From: Cupriavidus basilensis
GTDB lineage: Bacteria; Pseudomonadota; Gammaproteobacteria; Burkholderiales; Burkholderiaceae
DNA length: 64,000 bases
NCBI RefSeq assembly: GCF_000876015.1
Contig: NZ_BBQM01000004.1
Coordinates: 62,001-126,000 of the forward strand
Reading direction: 5' to 3'
This document shows positions 31,069 to 40,398 of this stretch, piece by piece. The notes below the pieces were generated by a model, which had not been told where the DNA came from, did no database searches, and was given only the letters and a program-made list of their open reading frames with translations. A program made the position numbers and the translations under genes. Position 1 is the first letter of the stretch; each line of letters begins with the position of its first letter.

Positions 31069-32628
31069 ATGCCGCAATCCGCAGACAAGATCCTCGACCA
31101 CGAACTGCTGTTCCGCGAGCCGGAATACCAGGAGATCTTCCGCACCAAGAAGGAAAACTTCGAGTTCAACCACGCCGACGAGACCGTCAAGCAGATCGTC
31201 GAGTGGACCAAGACCGAGGACTACAAGCAGAAGAATTTCGCGCGCGACTCGCTCACCGTCAATCCCGCCAAGGCCTGCCAGCCGCTCGGCGCGGTCTACG
31301 TGGCCAACGGCTTTCACAAGACGCTGAGCTTCGTGCACGGCTCGCAGGGCTGCGTGGCCTACTACCGCTCGCATTTCTCGCGCCATTTCAAGGAGCCCAC
31401 CTCGTGCGTGAGCTCCTCGATGACCGAGGACGCCGCCGTGTTCGGCGGCATGAACAACATGATCGACGGCCTGGCCAACGCCTACAGCCTGTACAAGCCC
31501 GAGATGATCGCGGTCTCCACCACCTGCATGGCCGAGGTGATCGGCGACGACCTCGACGCCTTCATCAAGAACAGCAAGCAGAAGGGCAGCGTGCCGGAGG
31601 ACTACGACGTGCCGTTCGCGCATACGCCGGCCTTCGTCGGCAGCCACGTCACCGGCTACGACAACGCGCTGCTCGGCATCCTCAAGCATTTCTGGGACGG
31701 CAAGGCGGGCACCACCGCGCCGCTCGCGCGCGTGCCCGACGAGAGCGTCAACTTCATCGGCGGCTTCGACGGCTACGTGGTCGGCAACATGAAGGAGATC
31801 CGCCGCATCTTCGAACTGTTCGGCGTGCAGGTCAACGTGATCTGCGATCCGTCGGAGACCTGGAACACCCCGACCGACGGCGAGTTCCGCATGTACGAGG
31901 GCGGCACCACCAAGGAAGAGGTCGAGCGCGCGCTGCACGCCAAGGCCACCTTCGTGTTCCAGGAATACTGCTGCGAGAAGACCAGCAAGTTCATCGCCGA
32001 GCACGGCCAGGAAGTGGTGGTGCTGAACGCGCCAGTCGGCGTGGCCGGCACCGACCATTTCCTGATGGAGATCGCGCGCGTGACCGGCAAGCCGATCCCG
32101 GCGCAGCTGGAAAAGGAGCGCGGCCAGCTGGTCGACGCGATGGCCGACAGCCAGGCCCACCTGCACGGCAAGCGCTTCGCGCTGTATGGCGACCCCGACC
32201 AGATGCTGGGCTACACGCAGTTCCTGCTGGAGCTTGGCGCCGAGCCGGCCCACGTGCTGGCGACCAACGGCAACGAGGCCTGGGCCGCCAAGGTGCAGGC
32301 GCTGTTCGACGCCTCGCCCTATGGCGCCGGCTGCAAGGCCTACCCCAAGCGCGACCTGTGGCACCTGCGCTCGCTGTTGTTTACCGAGCCGGTGGATTTC
32401 CTGATCGGCAACACCTACGGCAAGTACCTCGAGCGCGACACCAAGACGCCGCTGGTGCGCATGGTGTTTCCGATCTTCGACCGCCACCACTACCACCGCT
32501 ATCCCACCTGGGGCTACGACGGCGCGCTGCGGATCCTGGTCACGCTGCTCGACGAGTTCTTCGAGACGCTCGATGCCAACACCATCGTCGCCGCGCAGAC
32601 CGACTACAGCTACGACATCATCCGCTGA
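31069..32628 (+). CDS. nifK: NifK, MoFe protein beta subunit
   Basis: A 519-residue beta chain with the long N-terminal extension typical of the beta subunit in Azotobacter-like enzymes. P-cluster ligands lie in [17 protein letters not shown] and STTCMAEV. It carries half of each P-cluster and receives electrons from NifH. I start at MPQSADKIL (AGGAG upstream), although the frame is open through nifD. Confidence 0.99.
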   Translation: MPQSADKILDHELLFREPEYQEIFRTKKENFEFNHADETVKQIVEWTKTEDYKQKNFARDSLTVNPAKACQPLGAVYVANGFHKTLSFVHGSQGCVAYYRSHFSRHFKEPTSCVSSSMTEDAAVFGGMNNMIDGLANAYSLYKPEMIAVSTTCMAEVIGDDLDAFIKNSKQKGSVPEDYDVPFAHTPAFVGSHVTGYDNALLGILKHFWDGKAGTTAPLARVPDESVNFIGGFDGYVVGNMKEIRRIFELFGVQVNVICDPSETWNTPTDGEFRMYEGGTTKEEVERALHAKATFVFQEYCCEKTSKFIAEHGQEVVVLNAPVGVAGTDHFLMEIARVTGKPIPAQLEKERGQLVDAMADSQAHLHGKRFALYGDPDQMLGYTQFLLELGAEPAHVLATNGNEAWAAKVQALFDASPYGAGCKAYPKRDLWHLRSLLFTEPVDFLIGNTYGKYLERDTKTPLVRMVFPIFDRHHYHRYPTWGYDGALRILVTLLDEFFETLDANTIVAAQTDYSYDIIR

Positions 32629-32643
32629 GGCAGGGAGGCCGTC

Positions 32644-32964
32644 ATGGCAGACACGGTGCTGGTCAAGCTCACGCAGGACGGCCGCAAGGTCGAGGTGGTC
32701 GACGGCTGGGTCTGCCTGGCCGGCGCGCGCGAGGCCGACCGCCTGGTGCCGGTGCTCGAGCACCCGAACCGGCAGGGCATCGCCCGCGCGGTGCCGGGCG
32801 CCACGCACATGGCCGGCCGCGTGCCGCTGACGCACGCGGAAGCCGCCATCGCGCAGGGCGCGCTGGCGGCCGCGCAGCGCGCGTTCGACGCCAGCCCGTC
32901 CGGCATCGCGCAGCGCATCCGCCGCGCGATCTGGGCCAAGACCGCGGCCGAAGGGGTGGAGTAG
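32644..32964 (+). CDS. small protein downstream of nifK, unknown function
   Basis: A 106-residue protein, 15 bases after nifK. An N-terminal strand-rich part (VLVKLTQDGRKVEVVDGWVC) is followed by a helical C-terminus rich in Ala and Arg. A single Cys is present. I do not recognise it. Its place is where nifT and nifY lie in Azotobacter, but it shows no NifT or NifY signature. Confidence 0.8.
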   Translation: MADTVLVKLTQDGRKVEVVDGWVCLAGAREADRLVPVLEHPNRQGIARAVPGATHMAGRVPLTHAEAAIAQGALAAAQRAFDASPSGIAQRIRRAIWAKTAAEGVE

Positions 32965-32998
32965 GGCGGGGCAGGGTAAACAGCATTGGGAGCGTGCC

Positions 32999-33478
32999 GT
33001 GATCTATGTGGTCGAACTGCCGGCCGGCGGCGTGCCGCGGGCCTGGTTTGCCTACGACGACGAGGACTTCGCCCGCAAGGTGGCGGCGTCCGACCCGTTG
33101 TCGTGCCGGGAAATCCATGACCAGACCACGGCGCGCGCGCTGCTCGCGCTGCTGGGCCACCAGCCCGGCGAGCCGGCGCGCGCGCAATACCCGGCGATCA
33201 GCGCGCTCGGCGCCGAGCATGGCTGGGACACGCCGCTCTATCGCGCCGACCACCTGCTCGGGCGCGGCGTGTTCCGGCGCGAGCCGGTGAGCGAGCGCGC
33301 GGCGCTGGCGGCGGCGCTGGACGCGCGCGGCGGCGCCTGCATCTACTGGAACGAGCGCGACGCGGTCGGCGCCTTCGAGGGCGCCGACCCGCGCCTGGCC
33401 GGCGCGCCGAACTGGCGCGCGCGGCGCGCGCTGCACGCGCAACTGGTGGCGCTCGACGTGCTGGCCGACGACAACTGA
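32999..33478 (+). CDS. nif-associated protein of unknown function
   Basis: A 159-residue soluble protein starting at GTG 32999. It reads as an alpha/beta domain (MIYVVELPAGGVPRAWFAYD, DFARKVAASDPLSCREIHDQ) and a C-terminal helix. No catalytic motif is recognised. It lies between the nifK-proximal small gene and the HD-like gene, in the same direction, nine bases from the latter. Confidence 0.78.
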   Translation: MIYVVELPAGGVPRAWFAYDDEDFARKVAASDPLSCREIHDQTTARALLALLGHQPGEPARAQYPAISALGAEHGWDTPLYRADHLLGRGVFRREPVSERAALAAALDARGGACIYWNERDAVGAFEGADPRLAGAPNWRARRALHAQLVALDVLADDN

Positions 33479-33487
33479 GCGCGCGCC

Positions 33488-34339
33488 GTGGCCACCATCA
33501 CCGCGCAGGACCTGATCCGGCTGGCGCTGCTGGCGGCGCAGAGCGAGGCCGCCACGCTCGGCGTGGCGGAGCAGGCGCTGATGGTGAGCGCGGTGCAGAT
33601 GGACGCCATCGAGCGGCTCACGCCCGCGCAGCGCGGCCAGGTGCTCGCGCGCGCGCTGATGGCGCCGTATCCGCTGGGCTTCTTCGCGGCCATGCGCGGC
33701 TGCGCCGGGCTCAAGCGCCTGCTGCCCGAGCTCGACGCGCTGTTCGGCGTGCCGCACGGCGCCGACGGGCCGGAGCCGCTCGACGTCGGCGAGCACCAGT
33801 TGCGCGCGCTGGCCCAGGCCGCGCGCCGCAACGCGCCGCTGGCGGTGCGCCTGGCGGCGCTGCTGCACAAGATCGGCATGGGCCGCACGCCGCCGGCGGT
33901 GTGGCCGAGCCATCCCGGGCACGGCGCGCGCGGCATGATCCTGCTGGCCGCGCTGGCGCGGCGCATCGCGCTGCCCGCCGACGCGCTCGACCTGACGCTG
34001 CTGGCGGTGGCCGAGTGCGACCGCGTGCATCGCGCGTGCGACCTGCGCGCCGGCGCCATCGCCGCGCTGCTCGAGCGCGTGGAGGCCGAGGCGCGGCCCG
34101 AGCGCTTCGAGCAGCTGCTGGCCGTGTGCTGCTGCGACTACGCCGCCTACCCGGGCCACGCCGAAGCCGTCTACCAGCGCGCGCCGAGCCTGCGCCGCGC
34201 GCTGGCCGCCTATCTCGCCGTGCGCGAGCCCGCACAGCCGGACGCGCTGCTGGAAGCGCGCGCGCGGGCCATCGCGCAGGCGGGGATCGGTGCCGGGGTC
34301 GGCACGGGCACTGGCGCCGAAAACGCGGACCGGCGCTGA
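33488..34339 (+). CDS. HD-domain-like protein resembling the C-terminal half of tRNA CCA-adding enzyme
   Basis: A 283-residue protein from GTG 33488. The stretch VRLAALLHKIGMGRTPPAVW, then PSHPGHGARG and VHRACDLRAGAIAALLERVE, parallels the HD domain of bacterial CCA nucleotidyltransferases, but no nucleotidyltransferase head domain is present. The HD pair is His127-Lys128, so the catalytic Asp of HD phosphohydrolases is lost. A non-catalytic, possibly nucleotide- or RNA-binding role is inferred. Its function in nif is unknown. Confidence 0.75.
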   Translation: MATITAQDLIRLALLAAQSEAATLGVAEQALMVSAVQMDAIERLTPAQRGQVLARALMAPYPLGFFAAMRGCAGLKRLLPELDALFGVPHGADGPEPLDVGEHQLRALAQAARRNAPLAVRLAALLHKIGMGRTPPAVWPSHPGHGARGMILLAALARRIALPADALDLTLLAVAECDRVHRACDLRAGAIAALLERVEAEARPERFEQLLAVCCCDYAAYPGHAEAVYQRAPSLRRALAAYLAVREPAQPDALLEARARAIAQAGIGAGVGTGTGAENADRR

Positions 34340-34469
34340 GCGCGCGCCGCCGGCGCTGTGTCGCGAATGCTTTGTCGCAATCCATTCAAACGCGCCAAGA
34401 CACCGGTGCCGGCGCGTGTCTCCCTGACTGTCATGTGGCCGCCGCGTCGGTTTTGTGGCGCTTTGCGCG

Positions 34470-34485
34470 TGGTACGGAAATTGCC
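34470..34485 (+). promoter_or_regulatory. sigma-54 promoter of nifENX operon
   Basis: TGGTACG-GAAA-TTGCC matches the consensus with correct spacing, about 35 bases before the nifE ATG. A one-mismatch NifA site (TGT-N10-TCA, 34373-34388) lies about 90 bases upstream. Confidence 0.85.
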
Positions 34486-34518
34486 AGTGCAAGGGTACGT
34501 ACCGGCAAGGAGCCCGTC

Positions 34519-35994
34519 ATGTCAGTTTCGCTGAAAGCCAAGATCGCCGAAGTGTTCGACGAGCCCGGTTGCGACAAGAACCAGGGCAAGAGCGAGAAGG
34601 AGCGCAAGAAGGGCTGCACCAAGCAGCTCTCGCCCGGCGCGGCCGCGGGCGGCTGCGCGTTCGACGGCGCCAAGATCGCGCTGCAGCCGGTGGTGGACGT
34701 GGCCCACCTCGTGCACGGGCCGATCGCCTGCGAGGGCAACGCCTGGGACAACCGCCACGCGGCGTCGTCCGGCTCGCAGCTCTACCGCACCGGCTTCACC
34801 ACCGACATCAACGAGCTCGACGTGATCTACGGCGGCGAGAAGCGCCTGTTCCGCAGCGTGCGCGAGATCATCGAGAAATACGACCCGCCGGCGGTGTTCG
34901 TCTACCAGACCTGCGTTACCGCGCTGATCGGCGACGACATCGAGGCGGTGTGCAAGCGCGCCAGCGAGAAGTTCGGCAAGCCGGTGATCCCGGTCAACGC
35001 GCCGGGCTTCGCCGGGCCCAAGAACCTCGGCAACAAACTCGGCGGCGAGGCCATCCTGGACTACGTGATCGGCACGCGCGAGCCCGACTACACCACGCCC
35101 TACGACATCAACATCATCGGCGAGTACAACCTGTCCGGCGAGCTGTGGCAGACCAAGCCGCTGCTCGACGCGCTGGGCATCCGCATCCTGTCGTGCATCT
35201 CGGGCGACGGCCGCTACAACGAGATCGCCGGCGCGCACCGCGCCAGGGTCAACATGATGGTGTGCTCGAAGTCGATGATCAACATCGCCACCAAGATGCA
35301 GCAGCGCTACGGCATCCCTTACTTCGAGGGCTCGTTCTACGGCATCGGCGACATGAGCGACACGCTGCGGCAGATCGCCGCGCTGCTGGTGCGCCAGGGC
35401 GCGCCCGACGACCTGCTGGCGCGCACCGAGCGGCTGATCGCGTCGGAGGAGGCGCGCGCCTGGCAGCGCATCGCGCGGTACCGGGAGCGCCTGGCCGGCA
35501 AGCGCGTGCTGCTCATCACCGGCGGCGTGAAGTCGTGGTCGGTGGTGGCGGCGCTGCAGGAGGCGGGGCTGGAGATCGTCGGCACCAGCATCAAGAAGAG
35601 CACCGCCGAGGACAAGCAGAAGATCAAGGAGATCATGGGCGACGACGCGCACATGATCGACGACATGACGCCGCGCGAGATGTACAACATGCTCCGCGAG
35701 GCGCGCGCCGACATCATGCTCTCGGGTGGGCGCTCGCAGTTCGTCGCGCTCAAGGCGCGCATGCCGTGGCTGGACATCAACCAGGAGCGCCACCATCCCT
35801 ACGCCGGCTACGAGGGCATCGTCGAGCTGGTGCACGAGATCGACCGCGCGATCCACAACCCGGTGTGGCAGCAGGTGCGCATCCCGGCGCCGTGGGGCGA
35901 CGACGGCGAGACCCTGGGCGCGCTGCCCGGCGCTCAACCGGTCCCGCAACCTGCCCCGCAATTTGCCCCACAACCCGCCGCCGTGCCGGCCTGA
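34519..35994 (+). CDS. nifE: NifE, FeMo-co assembly scaffold subunit
   Basis: A 491-residue NifD paralogue. Cluster-ligand regions are GGCAFDGAKIAL, PIACEGNAWD and YQTCVTALIGDD. NifEN converts NifB-co to FeMo-co before transfer to NifDK. The C-terminus has a Pro/Gln/Ala tail of about 25 residues (QPVPQPAPQ) beyond the usual end. AAGGAG lies before ATG 34519. Confidence 0.97.
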   Translation: MSVSLKAKIAEVFDEPGCDKNQGKSEKERKKGCTKQLSPGAAAGGCAFDGAKIALQPVVDVAHLVHGPIACEGNAWDNRHAASSGSQLYRTGFTTDINELDVIYGGEKRLFRSVREIIEKYDPPAVFVYQTCVTALIGDDIEAVCKRASEKFGKPVIPVNAPGFAGPKNLGNKLGGEAILDYVIGTREPDYTTPYDINIIGEYNLSGELWQTKPLLDALGIRILSCISGDGRYNEIAGAHRARVNMMVCSKSMINIATKMQQRYGIPYFEGSFYGIGDMSDTLRQIAALLVRQGAPDDLLARTERLIASEEARAWQRIARYRERLAGKRVLLITGGVKSWSVVAALQEAGLEIVGTSIKKSTAEDKQKIKEIMGDDAHMIDDMTPREMYNMLREARADIMLSGGRSQFVALKARMPWLDINQERHHPYAGYEGIVELVHEIDRAIHNPVWQQVRIPAPWGDDGETLGALPGAQPVPQPAPQFAPQPAAVPA

Positions 35995-36023
35995 AGGCCG
36001 CGCCGCCATCGCCAGGAGCCAGC

Positions 36024-37415
36024 ATGGCCCAAGTCGTCGAATCCCGCAAAGCCTGCGCGGTCAATCCGCTCAAGATGAGCCAGCCGCTCGGGGCGAGCTT
36101 CGCCTTCCTCGGGCTCGACGCCTGCATGCCGGTGATGCACGGCTCGCAGGGCTGCACCTCGTTCGGGCTGGTGCTGCTGGTGCGCCATTTCAAGGAGGCG
36201 ATCCCGCTGCAGACCACGGCGATGAACGAAGTCACCACCATCCTGGGCGGCTACGAGAACATCGAGGCGGCGCTGCTCAACATCCGCAAGCGCGCCGCGC
36301 CGCGCATCATCGCCATCTGCTCCACGGGCCTGACCGAGACCAAGGGCGACGACGTGGAGGGCTACCTGGTCACGGCGCGCCAGCGCAAGCCGGAGCTGGC
36401 CGACACCGAGATCGTCTACGTCTCCACGCCCGACTACGTGGGCGCGTTCGAGGACGGCTACAAGCACGCCGTCACCGCGGTGGTGCGCGCGCTGGTCAGG
36501 CCGCTGCCGGTGGCGGCCGGGCAGGTCACGCTGCTGCCGGGCAGCCATTTGTCGCCGGGCGACATCGACGAGCTGCGCGAGATCGTCGAGGCGTTCGGCC
36601 TGGAGGCCATCGTGCTGCCCGACATCTCCGGCTCGCTGGACGGGCACATCGCGCCCGACTGGCGCGGCACCACGCTGGGCGGCACCACGCTCGCGCAGAT
36701 CCGCGCGGCTGGCGCCTCGGCCTTCACCATCGGCGTGGGCGAGCAGACCCGCGAGGCGGCCGAGGCGCTGCAATCGATCGCGGGCACCGGGTTCGAGATC
36801 TTCCCGCGGCTGACCGGGCTGGAGGCCAACGACCGCCTGCTGGAGCGGCTCGCGCAACTCTCGGGGCGGCCGGTGCCGGCCAGGTACCGGCGCCAGCGCA
36901 GCCAGTTGCTCGACGCCATGCTCGACGGCCATTTCTACACCGGCGGCATCAAGGTCGCCATCGGCGCCGAGCCCGACCTGCTGCTGGCGCTCGGCGGCCT
37001 GCTGCACGAGATGGGCGCCGAGCTGTGCTGCTGCGTCAGCACCACGCAGTCGGCGGCGCACGCGCTGCTGCCGGCGCAGCAGGTGGTGCTCGGCGACCTG
37101 GAGGACATGGAGCGCGCCGCCGCCGGCTGCGACCTGCTCATCACGCATTCGCACGGCCGGCAGATGGCCGCGCGCCTGGGCAAGCCGCTGCTGCGCGCGG
37201 GCTTTCCGCTGTTCGACCGCGTCGGCAACGCGCATCGCCGCCAGGTCGGCTACCGCGGCACCATGAACCTGATCTTCGAGGTCGCCAACCTGATGATCGA
37301 GCAGATCGCGCACCATCACCCGGGCGACTGGCCGCTGCCGCGGGCGGCGCTCGACCTCGCCGCGCGCGACCCGGCGCGCGCGGTGGACATTCCGGTCGTC
37401 GCCGCCGGCGCGTGA
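36024..37415 (+). CDS. nifN: NifN, FeMo-co assembly scaffold subunit
   Basis: A 463-residue NifK paralogue with NPLKMSQPLGASFAFLGLDA, HGSQGCTSFG and ICSTGLTETKGDDV. It forms the NifEN scaffold with NifE. It follows nifE by 29 bases with AGGAG before the ATG. The length is normal for a NifN without NifB fusion. Confidence 0.97.
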   Translation: MAQVVESRKACAVNPLKMSQPLGASFAFLGLDACMPVMHGSQGCTSFGLVLLVRHFKEAIPLQTTAMNEVTTILGGYENIEAALLNIRKRAAPRIIAICSTGLTETKGDDVEGYLVTARQRKPELADTEIVYVSTPDYVGAFEDGYKHAVTAVVRALVRPLPVAAGQVTLLPGSHLSPGDIDELREIVEAFGLEAIVLPDISGSLDGHIAPDWRGTTLGGTTLAQIRAAGASAFTIGVGEQTREAAEALQSIAGTGFEIFPRLTGLEANDRLLERLAQLSGRPVPARYRRQRSQLLDAMLDGHFYTGGIKVAIGAEPDLLLALGGLLHEMGAELCCCVSTTQSAAHALLPAQQVVLGDLEDMERAAAGCDLLITHSHGRQMAARLGKPLLRAGFPLFDRVGNAHRRQVGYRGTMNLIFEVANLMIEQIAHHHPGDWPLPRAALDLAARDPARAVDIPVVAAGA

Positions 37416-37473
37416 GTGGATACCCGAGCGGATCCCTGAACGGCTACCCGATCCACACCAAGGAGCACTGAGC

Positions 37474-37887
37474 ATGAAGATAGCGTTCGCCACCCAGGAC
37501 AAGCAGTACGTCGATGCGCACTTCGGCTGGGCCAAGAGCATCGTCACCTACGACGTCACGCCGCACGGCTACCGCTTCGTCGAGTCGTTCGACTTCGGCG
37601 GCAAGCTGGAGGAAGACGGCGACGAGGACAAGCTCGCGCCCAAGCTGGACGCCATCAAGGACTGCGCCATCCTCTACGTGGCCGCCATCGGCGGCTCCGG
37701 CGCGGCGCGCGTGGTGGCGCTGAAGATCCACCCGATCAAGGTGCCGCAGCCCGAGGGCATCGAGGACATCCTCGGCCGGCTGCAGCAGGTGCTCAAGGGC
37801 ACGCCGCCGCCGTGGCTGCGCAAGGCGCTGGCCAAGGACGGCGAGCGTGCCCAAGATTTCGAAGACGACGAGGTATCTCATGGCTGA
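37474..37887 (+). CDS. nifX: NifX, FeMo-co precursor carrier
   Basis: A 137-residue NifX ([36 protein letters not shown]). It binds NifB-co and the VK-cluster between NifB and NifEN. The stop overlaps the next ATG by eight bases. Confidence 0.96.
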   Translation: MKIAFATQDKQYVDAHFGWAKSIVTYDVTPHGYRFVESFDFGGKLEEDGDEDKLAPKLDAIKDCAILYVAAIGGSGAARVVALKIHPIKVPQPEGIEDILGRLQQVLKGTPPPWLRKALAKDGERAQDFEDDEVSHG

Positions 37888-38380
37888 CGCCAGCATCGAA
37901 GCGCCCACCGCCAATCCTGCCGCCACCGACGACGCGGCGCTGCTCGCCACGCCGTTCGTGCAGCAGCTGGTCAAGCAGCTGCGCGCGCAGGACACCCACG
38001 GCGCGTGGGACGGCAAGAGCGACATGCAGTTGCTCAGGCCCTACATCCTGACCCCCGAGGAGCGCCGCGCGATCCCGCTGATGGGCGACCCCGACCCCGA
38101 GACGCTGTGGCGGCTGGAAATCTTCTACAGCGCCATCGCCGTGGCCATCGAGCGCCAGACCGGCCAGATGGTCTCGCCGATGATGAAGATGAGCCACGAG
38201 GGCTTCGGCCGCCTGGTGCTGCTGGCCGGCCGGCTGGTGGTGGTCAACAAGCAGTTGCGCGACGTGCACCGCTTCGGTTTCCCGTCGCTGGAGAAGCTGG
38301 CCGACGCCGGCGGCAGGTTCCTCGACGAGGCGATCGGCATGATCGAGGCCTATCCGGCCGTGGCCCGCTACGGCGCCTGA
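37880..38380 (+). CDS. NifX-associated protein (DUF269)
   Basis: A 166-residue protein of the NifX-associated DUF269 family ([54 protein letters not shown]). Genes of this type follow nifX in many diazotrophs. Its biochemical role is not established. Translation is coupled to nifX by overlap. Confidence 0.93.
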   Translation: MADASIEAPTANPAATDDAALLATPFVQQLVKQLRAQDTHGAWDGKSDMQLLRPYILTPEERRAIPLMGDPDPETLWRLEIFYSAIAVAIERQTGQMVSPMMKMSHEGFGRLVLLAGRLVVVNKQLRDVHRFGFPSLEKLADAGGRFLDEAIGMIEAYPAVARYGA

Positions 38381-38382
38381 AG

Positions 38383-38418
38383 GCGGAACGAAAGGAACGA
38401 GAGGAACGAGAGGAACGA
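38383..38418 (+). repeat. four tandem 9-base repeats carrying ribosome-binding cores
   Basis: Copies at 38383, 38392, 38401 and 38410: GCGGAACGA, AAGGAACGA, GAGGAACGA, GAGGAACGA. They lie directly before the ATG at 38426, so the repeat array forms the translation initiation region of the DUF683 gene. Confidence 0.9.
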
Positions 38419-38425
38419 GACCACC

Positions 38426-38617
38426 ATGAGCACCGAAGCCGACGAACGCAAGGCGCGCCTGAAGAAACTCAACGCGCAGGCCACGCAGGCCAAGATGGAC
38501 CTGCACGACCTGTCCGAGGAGCTGCCCACCAACTGGGAGCAGATCCTCGCCGTGGCGCAGCGCTGCCACGACGCCCACGCCGCGCTGATGGCGGCGCGCA
38601 AGGCCGCGGCGGCCTGA
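38426..38617 (+). CDS. DUF683/CCE_0567-type small nif protein
   Basis: A 63-residue helical protein (MSTEADERKARLKKLNAQAT, QAKMDLHDLSEELPTNWEQI) of the DUF683 group that follows DUF269 in nif clusters. Cyanobacterial relatives form a helical hairpin that can bind metal. The coiled-coil-like pattern fits. Confidence 0.92.
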   Translation: MSTEADERKARLKKLNAQATQAKMDLHDLSEELPTNWEQILAVAQRCHDAHAALMAARKAAAA

Positions 38618-38652
38618 GCCACGCGCCCGCCCACGGAGAACGGAGAACCGCC

Positions 38653-38961
38653 ATGAGCGACATGTTCAGCGTCACCCTGCCCAGCGGCGCCATCTGGACG
38701 CCGACCTTCGTCGCCGCGCTCGACGAGGAGAAATGCATCGGCTGCGGCCGCTGCTTCCGGGTCTGCCCGCGCGGCGTGCTCGAGCTGGTCGGCCTGGACG
38801 AGGACGGCGAGCACATCGCGCTGGCCGGCGACGACGACGAGGACGACGAGTACGAGAAGAAGGTCATGACCATCGCGCACAAGGAGCTGTGCATCGGCTG
38901 CACGGCGTGCGCGAAGATCTGCCCGAAGAAGTGCTACACGCACGCCGCCGCCGCGTTGTGA
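38653..38961 (+). CDS. fdxB: nif-specific ferredoxin III
   Basis: A 102-residue 2[4Fe-4S] ferredoxin with CIGCGRCFRVCPRG and CIGCTACAKICPKKC separated by an acidic loop (GDDDEDDEYE). It is found with nifENX/nifQ in proteobacteria, probably in electron donation to cofactor assembly. Its stop touches the frame of nifQ. Confidence 0.95.
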   Translation: MSDMFSVTLPSGAIWTPTFVAALDEEKCIGCGRCFRVCPRGVLELVGLDEDGEHIALAGDDDEDDEYEKKVMTIAHKELCIGCTACAKICPKKCYTHAAAAL

Positions 38962-38975
38962 GCGAGGAGCCGGTC

Positions 38976-39545
38976 ATGGACTATCGGGCGGTGTTGATGG
39001 CATGCGCGGCGGACCGGGACGATCCCACCGCGCTGGCGCTGGCCGGCGTGCTGTCGGCCGGCTTCGCGCGCGGCGGCACCGGCCTGCTGCCGCTGCCGGG
39101 GCTCGATGCCGGCCAGACGCGCCGGCTGCTGGCGCGCTGGTTTCCGGGCGCGGACCTGGCGCTGGGGCTGGCCTGGGACGCGCTGGCCGGCGCCAGCCGC
39201 GCCGGGGCGCGCCTGGACGAGTTCGACGACCTGGTGGCGCTGCTCAACGCGCATGCCGATCCCGCCGCCGAGCCCGCCGAGGAAGCCAACCAGGTGGCCC
39301 ATGCGCTGGCCTGCGCCAGCCTCGGCGACAACCACCTGTGGCAGGACCTGCTGCTGCCGTCGCGGCGCGAGCTGTCCGCGCTGATCGGCCGCTGGTTCCC
39401 GCGGCTCGCGGCGAAGAACACGCACGACATGAAGTGGAAGAAGTTCTTCTACAAGCAGTTGTGCGAGCAGGAGGAGATCTTCCTGTGCAAGGCGCCGAGC
39501 TGCGGCGTGTGTTCCGATTACGCCATGTGCTTCGGAGCCGAGTAG
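38976..39545 (+). CDS. nifQ: NifQ, molybdenum donor for FeMo-co
   Basis: A 189-residue NifQ. The C-terminus has CKAPSCGVCSDYAMC, that is C-x4-C-x2-C-x5-C, the ligand motif of the Mo-Fe-S cluster that delivers molybdenum to NifEN. I prefer ATG 38976 with GGAG six bases upstream; a GTG at 38958 that overlaps the fdxB stop is possible. Confidence 0.95.
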   Translation: MDYRAVLMACAADRDDPTALALAGVLSAGFARGGTGLLPLPGLDAGQTRRLLARWFPGADLALGLAWDALAGASRAGARLDEFDDLVALLNAHADPAAEPAEEANQVAHALACASLGDNHLWQDLLLPSRRELSALIGRWFPRLAAKNTHDMKWKKFFYKQLCEQEEIFLCKAPSCGVCSDYAMCFGAE

Positions 39546-39618
39546 CGGACGCGGCTCACCCGACCTGTCACGCCGCGATGGCGACGCTTGCGCGCGCAGG
39601 CCGTCGTTTTTCTGGCCA

Positions 39619-39634
39619 CGGCATGGAAATTGCA
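39619..39634 (+). promoter_or_regulatory. sigma-54-type promoter before globin-like gene
   Basis: CGGCATG-GAAA-TTGCA matches the nif promoters of the island in core sequence and spacing. No exact NifA site is found upstream; the best is TGT-N10-CCA at 39530-39545. It lies about 100 bases before the globin-like ATG. Confidence 0.7.
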
Positions 39635-39735
39635 TTGGCACGTCTACCGTTATATACGGCAATATATAACCAGCCATAACCGACACAAGAGCCAGCACCA
39701 TAGCCGACAAACCGGACCACAATCCCGACACGCTC

Positions 39736-40398
39736 ATGGATCCGCACCACCGCGCCGCGCCCGCATCGCCTTCCCCGACATCGCCGACATTGCCGTCATC
39801 GACATCATCGCCGTCCGGCGCCCGCTGGGTGCCGTGCACGCGGGCCTGCTACCTGACGCTGCACTGGCCGGTCTCCGAGGCGCAGCCGGGCCGGCGCGAG
39901 GCGCCGGCGGGCTGCCTGCCGGTCCTGCCGCAGCCGCCGCACCGCCTGCTGGCGATCTGCGAGGAAAGCGGCCTGCGCGAGCTGGTGATGCATCACATGC
40001 GGCGGCTGCGGCTCACGCCGCTGTTCGCGCGCGCCGGCAACTGCTTCGAGTGCGTGGCCTCGCGCGTGGCCGACTTCGTGGTCGAGTCGTGCGGCGGGCC
40101 GCTGTACTACAGCCAGCACCACGCGCACCTGCAGGCCGGCGCCGGCCTGCCGCTGCTGCTCGACGAGGAAGGGCGCGAGCTGTGGCTGGTGCAGCTCTGG
40201 CACGCCTTCGACGATGCCGGTTTCCCGCCCGCGCTGCGCGCCGATTTCTGGGGCTGGGCCGAGCCGCTGTCGGTGCACCTGCTGGCGCCGCAGGCGCGCC
40301 ACGCCGGCCTCACGCGCTATCCCTACGACACCGTGCGCAGCTGGTTCCCGGCGCCGCCGCCCGACGCGCGCGGCGAGGCCCGTCCCGGGCGCGGCTGA
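39736..40398 (+). CDS. globin-like (divergent truncated-haemoglobin-like) protein
   Basis: A 220-residue protein. A Ser/Pro/Thr-rich N-terminus of about 45 residues precedes a globin-like pattern: HHMRRLRLTPLFARAGNCF, VVESCGGPLYYSQHHAHLQ, LVQLWHAFDDAGF. The GGPLYY-x3-H part recalls group II haemoglobins, but the LRMRH proximal segment is missing, so His in HHAH may bind haem. Placed after a sigma-54-type promoter, it is probably nif-controlled. Confidence that it is a globin is moderate. Confidence 0.6.
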   Translation: MDPHHRAAPASPSPTSPTLPSSTSSPSGARWVPCTRACYLTLHWPVSEAQPGRREAPAGCLPVLPQPPHRLLAICEESGLRELVMHHMRRLRLTPLFARAGNCFECVASRVADFVVESCGGPLYYSQHHAHLQAGAGLPLLLDEEGRELWLVQLWHAFDDAGFPPALRADFWGWAEPLSVHLLAPQARHAGLTRYPYDTVRSWFPAPPPDARGEARPGRG

